This document shows, one piece after another, positions 18,583 to 28,232 of a DNA stretch of 64,000 nucleotides. Where the stretch lies: the NCBI RefSeq assembly GCF_000935355.1, contig NZ_JXZC01000001.1, positions 992,001 through 1,056,000 of the forward strand, written 5' to 3'. Every line of letters starts with the position of its first letter. Position 1 is the first letter of the stretch. A program made the position numbers and the translations under genes. The notes under the pieces were generated by a model. The model ran no database searches and was not told the origin of the DNA. It saw only the letters and a program-made list of their open reading frames with translations. The stretch comes from Rossellomorea aquimaris (GTDB taxonomy: Bacteria > Bacillota > Bacilli > Bacillales > Bacillaceae_B).

Positions 18583-19449
18583 TTGAATTACATACTTGGT
18601 CTTAATGCTTTAAGTGACCGACTTGCCAATTTTAATTGGGGCGGTTTATTGGTGACGATCGGAATTGGCGCTTTACAGATTGTAGCGATTTGGATCGCTT
18701 TCATTATCGTGAAAGGTGCGGCTAACAAAGTGGTTGAGAGAGTCTTTGATAAGTACCGCAAGAGAAATGATGTTTCTGAAGGCCGCGCCCAAACACTACA
18801 AAGTCTTTCAAAAAATATAATCGGATACATTCTGATTTTCGTTTTCTTTGTTACGATTTTACAAATCTTTGGGATTCAGGTAACGGCTATTCTTGCCGGA
18901 GCAGGAATTGTTGGCCTTGCAGTCGGCTTTGGGGCACAAGGATTAGTAAGTGATGTAGTGACTGGATTCTTTATTCTATTGGAAAAGCAAGTGGATGTAG
19001 GGGATTACGTGTCCACTGGAAATTTCTCAGGGATTGTAGAAGAGGTTGGTTTAAGAACGACTCATATACGTGGGTTTGATGGTACTCTGCATTATGTGCC
19101 AAATAGGGAAATTACGAGTGTCAGCAATCATTCCCGTGGAAATATGAGAGCACTTGTTGATATCGGGATTTCATATGATGATGACATTGACAAAGCGATG
19201 GTCGTGCTTCAGCAGGTTTGTGACACGATCGCTCAAGAAGATGGCAATATTGTAGATGGTCCAAATGTGTTAGGTGTTCAGACACTTGGCGCTTCAGATG
19301 TAGTATTGAGAGTGCTATGCAAAACGAAAAACATGGAACAATGGGGAGTGGAACGGAAGCTTCGTAAAGCTCTAAAAGAAGCTCTTGACCAAAATGGAAT
19401 TGAAATTCCATACCCTCACCAGGTTTATATCGAAAAGAAAGAAAGCTGA
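18583..19449 (+). CDS. ykuT: MscS-family small-conductance mechanosensitive channel (YkuT)
   Basis: Membrane channel that opens under turgor stress. Three hydrophobic helices lie near the N terminus; the third carries the Gly/Ala-rich pore pattern (AGIVGLAVGFGAQGLV). The cytoplasmic beta domain follows, with RTTHIRGFDGTLHYVPN. The likely start is TTG 18583, 9 nt after AAGGA; the upstream ATG at 18565 overlaps that site and has none of its own. About 288 residues. Divergent from ykuU. Confidence 0.92.
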   Translation: MNYILGLNALSDRLANFNWGGLLVTIGIGALQIVAIWIAFIIVKGAANKVVERVFDKYRKRNDVSEGRAQTLQSLSKNIIGYILIFVFFVTILQIFGIQVTAILAGAGIVGLAVGFGAQGLVSDVVTGFFILLEKQVDVGDYVSTGNFSGIVEEVGLRTTHIRGFDGTLHYVPNREITSVSNHSRGNMRALVDIGISYDDDIDKAMVVLQQVCDTIAQEDGNIVDGPNVLGVQTLGASDVVLRVLCKTKNMEQWGVERKLRKALKEALDQNGIEIPYPHQVYIEKKES

Positions 19450-19456
19450 TGAAAGT

Positions 19457-19490
19457 AAAAAGAGAAGGTGCCCGCACCTTCTCTTTTTAT
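19457..19490 (+). terminator. Bidirectional terminator between ykuT and the vWA operon
   Basis: AAAAAGAGAAGGTGC / GCACCTTCTCTTTTT with a 2-nt centre, between convergent genes; T-runs on both strands. It ends ykuT and also the eight-gene operon coming from the right. Confidence 0.88.
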
Positions 19491-22258
19491 TTGCCTCTTC
19501 TCCTTTTTGCATTCAGTAGACGTTGAAGGCGATCATCATCCTTCGTTTCTTGTGGCTCCTGTTTAACCTTGAATTTGTTCATCTGCCCCTTCTTCTCTGA
19601 AACTTCAGGCATAGTCTGATTGCTGCTTATAGGTTTTTCCTGCTCATTCCCCCCGCGTTTCTGTTTCACTTTGCTTCCAAGTTGTTCTATAGTTGATTGT
19701 TCTTTGGGAGCGGAGACAGGGATCTTCCTTTTAAGCTTATGAATGATTTCCAATATAGGTCCTAATCCAAACCTTCTTATAGCAATTTCATTAAAAAATA
19801 GTAGAAAACCAATAATCATAAGGAGTGTACGGATTGATTGCTCTCTGGATGATTTGTATTTGAACTCTCGAAAGACTTCTTTAGGGGATGAATACCGCTT
19901 CCCTCCCGTTGCTTCTACTATCTCTTCCAGTGTTCGGGTTCCACCCTTGTAGGAGTATTCTTTCGAATATGGAACCGCAAAGCCTGTTTGGTATGAGCCT
20001 CCACCCTCTTCACCTGCCTTGGAGATATTCATATGATATAATCCGGGTGATAACCTGCTCTCAAATTCGACTTCATAGTCTCCCGGAGCCTTGATTCTCA
20101 TCGTTGCAGGAATCTCTTTTCCACTTTCATCAAGTGTTGTTACCTCAAGTTGCGAAACATCTCCCGCAGGTGACGAAAGCTTCAACTTAGTATGTCCCGG
20201 ATCGTCTTCCACATCGATGGTGTACGGATTGGATTGAATATCAGGAAACGAACGTGTAACAAGCTGATTGATGAACGTCGGCCATCCTTCCCACCTGACA
20301 AAATCCCCTGTCCATGTTCCAGTTGTATCGGACGTAAAGGCAAATGACCTCCCCAGACCATATCTCCAGGTTGCCAAAATTGGATCATTCTTCTCACTCT
20401 TCATCTCCACTTGAGAAGTGCCTTTTGGACTAGTAGCAATATAGGCATTCATTTGGGGAATGCCTTCTGTAAATAAAGGTTCCCATTTAGACGAAGAAAT
20501 CGCTGGATAAAATGGATTGTCTTCAATATAGGTCCTTGTTGTAATGGCAGTCTCCCTTGTTAAGATACTCGGTATCACACTGGCGTCGACGACATCATAA
20601 AATCGACCTTTTCCCCATTGGGACAAATCATTTAAGAGACCTCGATCTGCTCCTTCACCAATTGAGACGGTGGATAAGGTGATTTGTTTATCGTGCCCAT
20701 CCTCTACAAGTGACTGGTAACTGCCTGTAGTGGCAGATTGTCCGTCCGTTAAAAGAATGATATGTTTTCTTTTTAAAGGTAAATCTTCTAAACTCTCATA
20801 CGCTTGTCGTAAGGAGGAAAAGATTTCCGTTCCGCCGCCAGGTGAGATGGATCGTATTTGCTTTTCTACTTTTTTACGATCAGAAAGTGGTTTCGTCTCG
20901 ACGATTTCCCATGGTCGATCGTCAAATGCTATGACTCCCAGCGTATCCATATCCCTAAGTAAAGAGACGGTTCTCGCGGCAGCTTCTTTTGCAAGAGCAA
21001 TCTTCTGACCATTCATACTGCCTGAACGGTCGAGAACAATGACAAGACCAAGAGAAGGAAGCTCCTTTTTCCCTTTCACATCCATGTCGACGGGCAGTAA
21101 TTTTTCGATCGGCGTTTTAAAATATCCTCCAAGAGCAAAACTTTCGCTTCCACCAAACATAATAAATCCTCGTCCAAATTCTTTCACGCTTTTCTCCATT
21201 AGGAGCATTTTATTTTCAGGAATGCTTGTAGCAGATACGTTATCAAAAAGAATCGTCTGATATTCAAGGTAGGAAGTCAGCTTTTCCGGTAACTGCTCAG
21301 GTTTGTATGAATCGACACTAAACCCTGCTGATTTCAGTAAAGGGGTTAATGGACTTTCTCCAGAAGGGCTTTCCACCAGGAGGACTTTGGCTGGACCTTC
21401 TGAACGGGCAAGGTTGTATAAGGTATTATTTTCTTTGCTTCCATCTCCTTCAGTAAACGCCTCTGCCTTATATACCAATAAACCCGATTCACCTACGACA
21501 TGCTTGAACTGAAATTCATTGTCACCTTCCTGTACTTGTACAATTTCCTTAATGATTGACTGATCATTTAAGGATATGCGCATCTCTATCTCTTTTTTAG
21601 TTGTGCTGTATGCGTTAACGGTTATGATTGTTTCTTCCCCTTCATATTGAATGGAGGGCGACGTAACATTCGTCACTGCCACGTCTTCTTTCGTATCAGG
21701 TGAAAGCGGAATCCAATCCACTTCAATCCCTTTACCCCTTAATAATGGTATGGCATTTCCCCCAGCCCCCGTCGTTTCCTTACCGTCCGTAATGGCGACA
21801 ATTCTACCTCCACGGGTAAGGAGATTCGATGCATATTCTAATCCTTCTTCGAGGTTCGTTTCTCCCTCTTTGATTTCTCCTGCAAACTGATCGATTTCAT
21901 TTCTTTCCTGTGAAATTGTTCGTTCAATTTCCGCGTTTTCTCCAAAGGCTACGATTCCGTATCCATCATGTTCCTCAGTGGTCCGGGATGCTTGATTGAT
22001 CAGATTCAGGATATGATTCTCTTGTTCCGCCACAGATGCAGAACGGTCTGCTAAAATGAGTATCGACCGCCCTTTATCCGGCAACAAAATATACGGGTTA
22101 GCAAGGGCAATGATCAATAGACTCATACCGAATCCCCTTAATAGGAAGACGATCTTATCTTCCTTCCTCTTCAATCCCTGTTTGGCAAATAGGAAGAGTA
22201 CAAATCCAAGGGGAATCATCAGCCATAACCAAAGGATTTCTTTAAACTCAATTCCCAC
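19487..22258 (-). CDS. Membrane protein with two vWA domains and a GATase-like domain
   Basis: 923-residue membrane-anchored protein. Order: two N-terminal helices (residues 8-60), a first vWA-like domain with DRSAS (MIDAS DxSxS), an Ig-like stretch, a class I glutamine-amidotransferase-like domain (about 290-390; FGGSESFALGG), a second complete vWA domain with DRSGSMNG and LLTDGQS, a beta-rich region, a helix near residue 815, and a basic Lys/Gln-rich tail. vWA domains with an intact MIDAS bind partners through a metal, and MoxR ATPases commonly act on them. Start GTG 22258 follows GGGAGG and overlaps the upstream gene by 11 nt. Last gene of the operon. Confidence 0.85.
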   Translation of the reverse strand: MGIEFKEILWLWLMIPLGFVLFLFAKQGLKRKEDKIVFLLRGFGMSLLIIALANPYILLPDKGRSILILADRSASVAEQENHILNLINQASRTTEEHDGYGIVAFGENAEIERTISQERNEIDQFAGEIKEGETNLEEGLEYASNLLTRGGRIVAITDGKETTGAGGNAIPLLRGKGIEVDWIPLSPDTKEDVAVTNVTSPSIQYEGEETIITVNAYSTTKKEIEMRISLNDQSIIKEIVQVQEGDNEFQFKHVVGESGLLVYKAEAFTEGDGSKENNTLYNLARSEGPAKVLLVESPSGESPLTPLLKSAGFSVDSYKPEQLPEKLTSYLEYQTILFDNVSATSIPENKMLLMEKSVKEFGRGFIMFGGSESFALGGYFKTPIEKLLPVDMDVKGKKELPSLGLVIVLDRSGSMNGQKIALAKEAAARTVSLLRDMDTLGVIAFDDRPWEIVETKPLSDRKKVEKQIRSISPGGGTEIFSSLRQAYESLEDLPLKRKHIILLTDGQSATTGSYQSLVEDGHDKQITLSTVSIGEGADRGLLNDLSQWGKGRFYDVVDASVIPSILTRETAITTRTYIEDNPFYPAISSSKWEPLFTEGIPQMNAYIATSPKGTSQVEMKSEKNDPILATWRYGLGRSFAFTSDTTGTWTGDFVRWEGWPTFINQLVTRSFPDIQSNPYTIDVEDDPGHTKLKLSSPAGDVSQLEVTTLDESGKEIPATMRIKAPGDYEVEFESRLSPGLYHMNISKAGEEGGGSYQTGFAVPYSKEYSYKGGTRTLEEIVEATGGKRYSSPKEVFREFKYKSSREQSIRTLLMIIGFLLFFNEIAIRRFGLGPILEIIHKLKRKIPVSAPKEQSTIEQLGSKVKQKRGGNEQEKPISSNQTMPEVSEKKGQMNKFKVKQEPQETKDDDRLQRLLNAKRRRGK

Positions 22259-24002
22259 GTCTGTAAACCTCCCATTCTATAAATAATAAAAGGATTGCCA
22301 AGATTAAAAACCACTCAGTAAGGGATTCGGGAATGCTCTTTGATTCCTCGTTATTCATCCCTTTAGTGGGTTCAAGGGAAAAGGAAGACCCTGCTGATAT
22401 TTGTTTTTCACGGTCATCAAGTTCGACAGTGAAATAATTCGTGTCACCATTTTGTATAGCCTGATATACACCAGGGGCTTCGGGTGCCTTGAACACTCCC
22501 TCCCCATTCCATTCTTTAACAAACTCACCTTCAGTCGAGTATATATCCCATTTATCTCCCGAAAGAGGTAATGTCCTCTCTTCACCCGGTTGATAATAGC
22601 CTAAAAACCCGAGATTCTCTGATAAAAATTGATAAGAATTATAAAGAAAGATCGGAAATCCCGGATGTAATGGGAAATCTGATTCGTTGAGATGCAAATT
22701 TAACAGGACAAGCTTCTGACCATTCACTTCTCCCTTCTGTATGAGAGGAATGGAATCACCTGTGACAACTGATTGGAGATTCTTCATTTGGATGGAATTC
22801 ACCTTTTCCACGTACACTTTTTGCAGATCAACATGTTTTAATATGGGATCATCATTCATTGCTTTAATCCCCTGTGTCAGGGGAGTGGATTCTTTTGACC
22901 GCTCCGGAACAATCATGGCAGGACCCTCGACCGATAAACGCTGCCACTTCTCCTTTGTGGTCAAGATGATTTCATCCCCCGACTTCATTTTATCCTCTTC
23001 AATGGTTTTCACGTTTACTCCGATGGATTGAAACCCTTTTAATAAGAAGGGGTTGATTTCCCCTAGGACATAAATGGCTGGTTTTGAAGCAGCCTGAATA
23101 CTTGAAAGGCTGTTATCTTCCATGTAATCATCATTAAAATCGATTACCGCCTTATAAAATGGGCTATAGGAAAGGTCAGCTAATGGAACAACGGTTTCCT
23201 CTCCCGGATCCAATGTCAGTTCCACTGAAAAGATTTCATTCTTTTCATCGTAAATGGCGAGGTGGCCCCTTCGTGATATCTCACTTTGATTTTCGATCAC
23301 AGCGACTCCTTTATAAGAAGATCCCAGCCGTTCAACCCCGAAACTTGTTAGTGATACATTTACAGGATTAGTCAATAGATTATGTACCTGAATAGGACTT
23401 GAAAGTTCTTCTGTAAAATCGTCTTTTTCCATGGAGTCCGAGAAGATATGTATGCTTGATTCCGACCCGATCGCCAATGCCTCTCCAAGGTGAATCGCTT
23501 TTTTCATATCTTCGTTGTCATTAGACAATGGCAGGTTCTTTAAATCATTGAGAACAACCCTGTCGTTTGTTTCTTCCGAGACCATGGTGGTTACAGATTT
23601 CCCCACTGCCAATAAGGTTACTTTTCCATCAGTTCCTTCAATCAAAGATTGAATGTCTTCCTTTGCTTCTTCAAAGTGAGATCGATTATTCACCAATGCG
23701 TTCATAGAGGCAGAGGTGTCCAGTAAAATGACGAGATGATCTTTTTTGGCCATTTCGTTAAATGTGTAAGGCTTTACCAGGGCGATCATTAAGAAGAAAA
23801 GGACCAGGACTTGTAAAAGAAGTAAGAGATTTTTCTGTAATCTATGAAACCATGGAGAAGCTTGCCATTCCTTCATAACCTCTTCCCATAGTAGATTTGA
23901 AGGAACAACTTGATCTCTGTATTGTTTTCGAAAGAAATACATTAAAATAACGGCGGCTATAAAAACAGAAAAGAAAAAAAAGACTGGATTCCCTATTCCC
24001 AT
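22248..24002 (-). CDS. BatA-like membrane vWA protein
   Basis: 584 residues. The N-terminal BatA-type membrane region has two hydrophobic helices around PSNLLWEEVM; the vWA domain follows with DTSASMNAL (MIDAS), then a long extracellular-type beta region and a C-terminal helix (TEWFLILAILLLFIEW). The topology predicts a double-anchored protein with its bulk on one side of the membrane. ATG 24002 follows GAGGTGATAGG. It is directly downstream of the DUF58 gene and overlaps the double-vWA gene. The function of the family is unknown; Bacteroidetes BatA homologues affect stress tolerance. Confidence 0.82.
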   Translation of the reverse strand: MGIGNPVFFFFSVFIAAVILMYFFRKQYRDQVVPSNLLWEEVMKEWQASPWFHRLQKNLLLLLQVLVLFFLMIALVKPYTFNEMAKKDHLVILLDTSASMNALVNNRSHFEEAKEDIQSLIEGTDGKVTLLAVGKSVTTMVSEETNDRVVLNDLKNLPLSNDNEDMKKAIHLGEALAIGSESSIHIFSDSMEKDDFTEELSSPIQVHNLLTNPVNVSLTSFGVERLGSSYKGVAVIENQSEISRRGHLAIYDEKNEIFSVELTLDPGEETVVPLADLSYSPFYKAVIDFNDDYMEDNSLSSIQAASKPAIYVLGEINPFLLKGFQSIGVNVKTIEEDKMKSGDEIILTTKEKWQRLSVEGPAMIVPERSKESTPLTQGIKAMNDDPILKHVDLQKVYVEKVNSIQMKNLQSVVTGDSIPLIQKGEVNGQKLVLLNLHLNESDFPLHPGFPIFLYNSYQFLSENLGFLGYYQPGEERTLPLSGDKWDIYSTEGEFVKEWNGEGVFKAPEAPGVYQAIQNGDTNYFTVELDDREKQISAGSSFSLEPTKGMNNEESKSIPESLTEWFLILAILLLFIEWEVYRRGN

Positions 24003-24011
24003 CCTATCACC

Positions 24012-24894
24012 TCAGTGGATCCATCCATTTTTTTTGAAATCTTTAAAGAATATTCCGTTTAATGGTGGCAGGCAACTTGTCTGGATATAGCCAAATCCCC
24101 ATTTATTGCATAATGCTTCTATTTCTTTGTTGTGATGAACTAATCGCTCCTGATAGAGCTCCACCATCCTCGGATTAATTGATACATTCGTTTCCCGTTG
24201 TTTTTCACTATCTAATAATTTGACATCACCTTGATAAGACGGTGTTAGCTCTTCTTCATCGAGGAGTTGGATAAAATAAACCATTTCTCTTTTAATCGAA
24301 AGTTTTCTGAGTGCTTCCTCTATCACTGAGAGCGATTCGAGTCCATCAGAAAGAATAAAGGATACGGAGCTTTTTTTTCGTACCCCTTTTCCTACTTGCT
24401 CAAAAAAAGGAAATTCCTTCTTCCCCTGTATGGTCCATAGACAGCTCTTGAATGTCATGGAGAATCGCTTTTGCGTCCCGGGGCCCTTTTTTCATAAAGC
24501 ACTTTTGGTGATGAGCCCCCATGCAATGCAATGAAAGCCGATCATCATTTGAAAGAGCTAAAAATGACAGTGCTCCAGCTAATTCTTTCGCTCTCTTCCA
24601 CTTTCTATTTTCTATTAACATGGAGTTCGAGCAATCAAGGTAAATATGAACCTTGATTTCTCTTTCATCCTCATACCTTTTGATATAAACCTTTTCCGTT
24701 CTGGCATACACATTCCAGTCGATCTGCCTTACATCATCCCCAAGTTCATACATCTGATAATCGGAAAATTCCAGGGAACCCCCATGATGGGTTGCGAGAC
24801 GTGAACCTTTATGATGACCGCTCTTTAATCGATTACCAGTGATCCTGTGCCTTTTCAGTTGAGCTAGAAACTGGCTGTGCCAAAGTGTTTTCAC
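24012..24894 (-). pseudogene. DUF58 protein interrupted by a frameshift in an A7/T7 run
   Basis: DUF58 family. The frame from GTG 24894 encodes the hallmark segment (SLEFSDYQMYELGDDVRQIDW, then LDCSNSM) and ends prematurely with TGA at 24400. The rest of the protein (SFILSDGLES, HNKEIEALCNKWG) continues in another frame to 24012. The break lies at a homopolymer: seven T on the coding strand (A7 at 24402-24408). With six T the two halves join as ..ISFFEQVGKG.. in one ~293-residue protein of normal DUF58 length. It may be a sequencing error, a true mutation, or polymerase slippage that restores the frame. Start overlaps the MoxR stop by 4 nt. Confidence 0.82.
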
Positions 24895-25892
24895 CGACTA
24901 TCACCTTTTTGAATGAAATCGATCATTTCAAGGATGAGCTCATCCGTTCCAACATTCATGGCTTCTCCTTCAAAATTCAGGATCATACGGTGCCGCAATA
25001 CGAGGGGAGCCACCTTTTTCAGGTCTCCAATGGAAACATGGTACCTGCCTTGTGTCAATGCTCTGGCTTTGGCCATAAGAATGACATTTTGAAGCCCTCT
25101 TGGTCCACTCCCAAATTCAACATATTGTTTGATTCTTTCCGTTGTTCTTTCACTATTAGGGTGTGTTGCATCAATAAGATCAATGGCAAAGTCAATCATT
25201 TCATCTGTGACCATGATTTCTTTCACCAGGTCCTGAATGCTTAATAGTTCAGTTTCATTCAGTCTTTTCTCAAGAACGATGTCTTCTGTTCCTGTTGTAC
25301 GCTGGATTATTTGTTTCAACTCTGCTTTAGTAGGATAGGAAACCAAGATTTTACACATGAACCGATCAACTTGTGCTTCAGGCAAAGGATACGTTCCCTC
25401 AAGATCAATCGGATTCTGTGTAGCCATGACAAAGAAGGGCTTATCCAAGGTCATCGTTTCACCTACCACCGTCACCGTATTCTCTGCCATTGCCTCAAGA
25501 AGGGCACTCTGCGTCTTGGGGGTCGAACGGTTGATTTCATCCGCTAAAACTAAGTGATGAAACAAAGGACCTTGATGGAATACAAACGGCTGTTGATCGT
25601 CCCGGTTTTGTTTCATGACCATTGTTCCAGTGATGTCTGTAGGCATTAGATCAGGGGTAAACTGAATTCGTGAAAAGCTAAGGTCCATAACATCTGCCAG
25701 AGTACGCACCAACATCGTTTTCCCTAATCCGGGTAAGCCTTCCAAGAGAGAATGACCTCCCGCAAGGATGGACCAAAGCACACCCTCTACAATTCCCTCC
25801 TGCCCTACGATAAAGCGCTGAACTTCTTCCTTCACTTCTGTTATCTTCAAGGATGCATGTTTAAATTGTTGTTCTTTATCCTCTAATTTCAC
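24891..25892 (-). CDS. MoxR-family AAA+ ATPase (operon copy)
   Basis: 333-residue MoxR ATPase, a chaperone-like AAA+ protein expected to work on the neighbouring vWA proteins. Walker A GLPGLGKTM (near residue 55), Walker B VLADEIN, and the MoxR signature RSTPKTQSALLEAM are intact, as is the sensor region ATQNPIDLEGTYPLPEAQ. GTG 25892 overlaps the upstream stop codon (GTGA), and the same arrangement joins it to the DUF58 gene downstream, so all three are translationally coupled. Confidence 0.93.
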   Translation of the reverse strand: MKLEDKEQQFKHASLKITEVKEEVQRFIVGQEGIVEGVLWSILAGGHSLLEGLPGLGKTMLVRTLADVMDLSFSRIQFTPDLMPTDITGTMVMKQNRDDQQPFVFHQGPLFHHLVLADEINRSTPKTQSALLEAMAENTVTVVGETMTLDKPFFVMATQNPIDLEGTYPLPEAQVDRFMCKILVSYPTKAELKQIIQRTTGTEDIVLEKRLNETELLSIQDLVKEIMVTDEMIDFAIDLIDATHPNSERTTERIKQYVEFGSGPRGLQNVILMAKARALTQGRYHVSIGDLKKVAPLVLRHRMILNFEGEAMNVGTDELILEMIDFIQKGDSR

Positions 25893-27376
25893 TCTGCCAA
25901 CTCCCCTGGATCAATTTCACTGAAATAGGATTGTACGATATTTTCTAAATCTTTTGGGATTGTCGATCGGTCTGACGACTTCCGGTAAGAAGAATAGTAA
26001 TCCTGATACACTTCTTCATATGGACGGAGGGTTCCCTTTTGTACCGGTCCATTGCTATCAAACCGCTCTCCCTCTTCACCCTTACCTAATTTGCCTGTAT
26101 CCCGTTCAATATGGTTCTGCCCTTCGATTTTTTCCGGGACAGAAAGCATTTCTCTGGACCCCTGCCCGTTGCCGGCTCCGTTTCCGGCTAGAGGGGAGGA
26201 AACGTTCCCAGTTCCTGCACCGTTTCCATTCCCTCCCTGGCCAGGTGAATTTGAATCGCTGTTGCCTGGCTGATTTCCATTTGCAGACGAAGAAGGACCA
26301 TTATTCCCCTGTGACTTACTGTTTGCCTGGTTAGATGGCGCTTTATCGGAATTCTGTGCCAATGAATTTGAACTTGTGGTATCACTCTGTCCGATTGCAT
26401 TCTTTAAGAGATCGGCTTCATTTTGTAGTTCATCTTGAAGTTTAGTTAGTTGATCTAACTGTTCTTCTGCGTTATCCGACTCTTTCATTATTTCTGACAA
26501 TTCCTTCAAGGAGTCAATCCCCTGTGACTTCAAAGCCATTAAAAGCTGATCCCTTTGTGCTTGTGTCATTTGATTAATGGCTAGCTGGAGTTTATCGCCA
26601 TTTTTTTCTTGAAGCGCTTCGTCTACGTTCTCAACCTCTGCTATTTTTTTCTTCACTTCCTGAAGATTATTATTCCGTTTCTCAATTGATTTTTTCTGTA
26701 ACTCGAGCTCTTTCACTTTTTTGGATAGTTCATCATATCGTTTGGTCGCTTCCTTTACTTTCTCGAGCTCTTCAATTTTCTTCAACAACTCTTCTTTGAT
26801 AGAAGCATTCTCTTTCTTTTCCGCCTGTTCTGCTATTCTATTATTTGACTCCGCAATGATTTCCCTTTCTTCCTCAATCCGATTCGCTACCTGAAATGAG
26901 GTATTCCATTGTGTGAAAATCAGTAAGGATAAAACCATAGGAATTCCGCTTGTTAACAGGAATGAAGGCTTAACTCTCTTCTTTCTATATTTCAACACTT
27001 CCGGATGAACCCTATTCATCTGCTTCAATGCATCATGCACAACCAGGGAGGAAAGGGCATGGCCACTGTTAAGGCTACTATAAGCGGCAGTTACACGATT
27101 GTCCTCAACGAACCCATCATAGGTGAAGGCACTATCCTTCAAGGTGGCTCTCCTTCGATAAAATAAAATCGCAACACCGATGAAAATAAAGGGAAAACCT
27201 ATCCAAAGGATCCTTTCCCAAAATGGAATGACTACTAACGCTGCCACTGAAACGATGCATAGAGTAAAGACTCCTGCATAAACAAGCAGGAGCTGAATGT
27301 AAAACCAGAATTGATTGACCCAGAGCTTTTTTCTTATTTGCTGAAGCAATTGAAGAAATTGTTGAGTATGTTCCAT
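25889..27376 (-). CDS. Membrane protein with long coiled coil and Gly/Asn/Ser-rich linker
   Basis: 495 residues, unknown function. Order: two hydrophobic helices (about 25-70), a helix near 145-165, a Glu/Lys-rich coiled coil (about 170-320), a low-complexity linker rich in Gly, Asn, Ser and Gln (about 335-420), and a C-terminal conserved-looking segment with LRPYEEVYQDYYSSYRK. This layout recalls the DUF4175-type proteins found beside MoxR/vWA genes in other phyla; that is only resemblance. Start ATG 27376 is 4 nt after the permease stop. The product could be a scaffold linking the ABC part to the MoxR–vWA part. Confidence 0.75.
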   Translation of the reverse strand: MEHTQQFLQLLQQIRKKLWVNQFWFYIQLLLVYAGVFTLCIVSVAALVVIPFWERILWIGFPFIFIGVAILFYRRRATLKDSAFTYDGFVEDNRVTAAYSSLNSGHALSSLVVHDALKQMNRVHPEVLKYRKKRVKPSFLLTSGIPMVLSLLIFTQWNTSFQVANRIEEEREIIAESNNRIAEQAEKKENASIKEELLKKIEELEKVKEATKRYDELSKKVKELELQKKSIEKRNNNLQEVKKKIAEVENVDEALQEKNGDKLQLAINQMTQAQRDQLLMALKSQGIDSLKELSEIMKESDNAEEQLDQLTKLQDELQNEADLLKNAIGQSDTTSSNSLAQNSDKAPSNQANSKSQGNNGPSSSANGNQPGNSDSNSPGQGGNGNGAGTGNVSSPLAGNGAGNGQGSREMLSVPEKIEGQNHIERDTGKLGKGEEGERFDSNGPVQKGTLRPYEEVYQDYYSSYRKSSDRSTIPKDLENIVQSYFSEIDPGELAE

Positions 27377-27380
27377 CTTC

Positions 27381-28232
27381 TCATCCTTTTTTATCGCTCT
27401 TCACCTTCATACTTGGTCTTAGCTTCATAATACTGAGGGAAAGGGAAATCACTGCAAGAACAGTATAAATGAGCAGGAATGAAATCCATAAAGGAAATGT
27501 GATGCCACTGCGAGTGTAAACTTCTTCAATCGCCATTGGCTCAAAATGCCCCATCATGACAATCCCCGGATTAAACATAGCGATTAGGTACGGTGCAGGA
27601 TTGGTCTGATTCTGATAAGGGCCGCTCCCGATTGCCATTGAGAGCATAAAGAGGAATAACGTCCCACCTGCAAGAAACAGAACCGTCGCATAGGTTGTGA
27701 CCATGGACACGATCGTCTTTCGAATAATCGTTGAATATAAAACTCCGACGGAACCAAATGCAAAAACCAGGAACAAGCTGAATCCGAACACAAAAAGTAA
27801 ATCCGTTGGTGAAACTCCCCCGAACAAGAACACAAAGCTGTATAGAGGCAAACTTGAGACAACGAGTAATAACAAATAAGAAACGGACGATACCAGTTTA
27901 CTTAGGATTATACTCATTGAGCTTTGCTCCGTCGTCAACAACATGCTTAACGTTTGTTTCTCTCTTTCTCCGCTGATGACGCCTCCTGTTAACCCGGGTG
28001 TAATGAATAGCACGAGAGCAAGCTGCAAAAATGAGAGAATCATAAACATCACACGGCTTTCTTCGGGACGAAAATAACCAGTATTTGAAAATCGCGTTTG
28101 CATATAGATGAAACCGATCACGACAATTCCTACCGCAATTAAGTAGCATAACATCCCGATGAATGCTTTAAAGGAACGAAAACGAAGTTTAAATTCTTTA
28201 TTTAACATAGGGTTGATGAGTAACTGCTTCAA
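27381..28232 (-). CDS. ABC-2 type permease
   Basis: 283 residues with six hydrophobic helices and the ABC-2 pattern (N-terminal NPMLNKEFKLRFRSFK, then GGVISGEREKQTLSMLLTT between helices 2 and 3). It pairs with the ATPase immediately upstream. The start is TTG 28232, overlapping the ATPase stop by 4 nt (TTGA). ABC-2 permeases move polymers, lipids, peptides or ions out of the cell, and the GldF-type gliding permeases belong here. Substrate unknown. Confidence 0.88.
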   Translation of the reverse strand: MKQLLINPMLNKEFKLRFRSFKAFIGMLCYLIAVGIVVIGFIYMQTRFSNTGYFRPEESRVMFMILSFLQLALVLFITPGLTGGVISGEREKQTLSMLLTTEQSSMSIILSKLVSSVSYLLLLVVSSLPLYSFVFLFGGVSPTDLLFVFGFSLFLVFAFGSVGVLYSTIIRKTIVSMVTTYATVLFLAGGTLFLFMLSMAIGSGPYQNQTNPAPYLIAMFNPGIVMMGHFEPMAIEEVYTRSGITFPLWISFLLIYTVLAVISLSLSIMKLRPSMKVKSDKKG

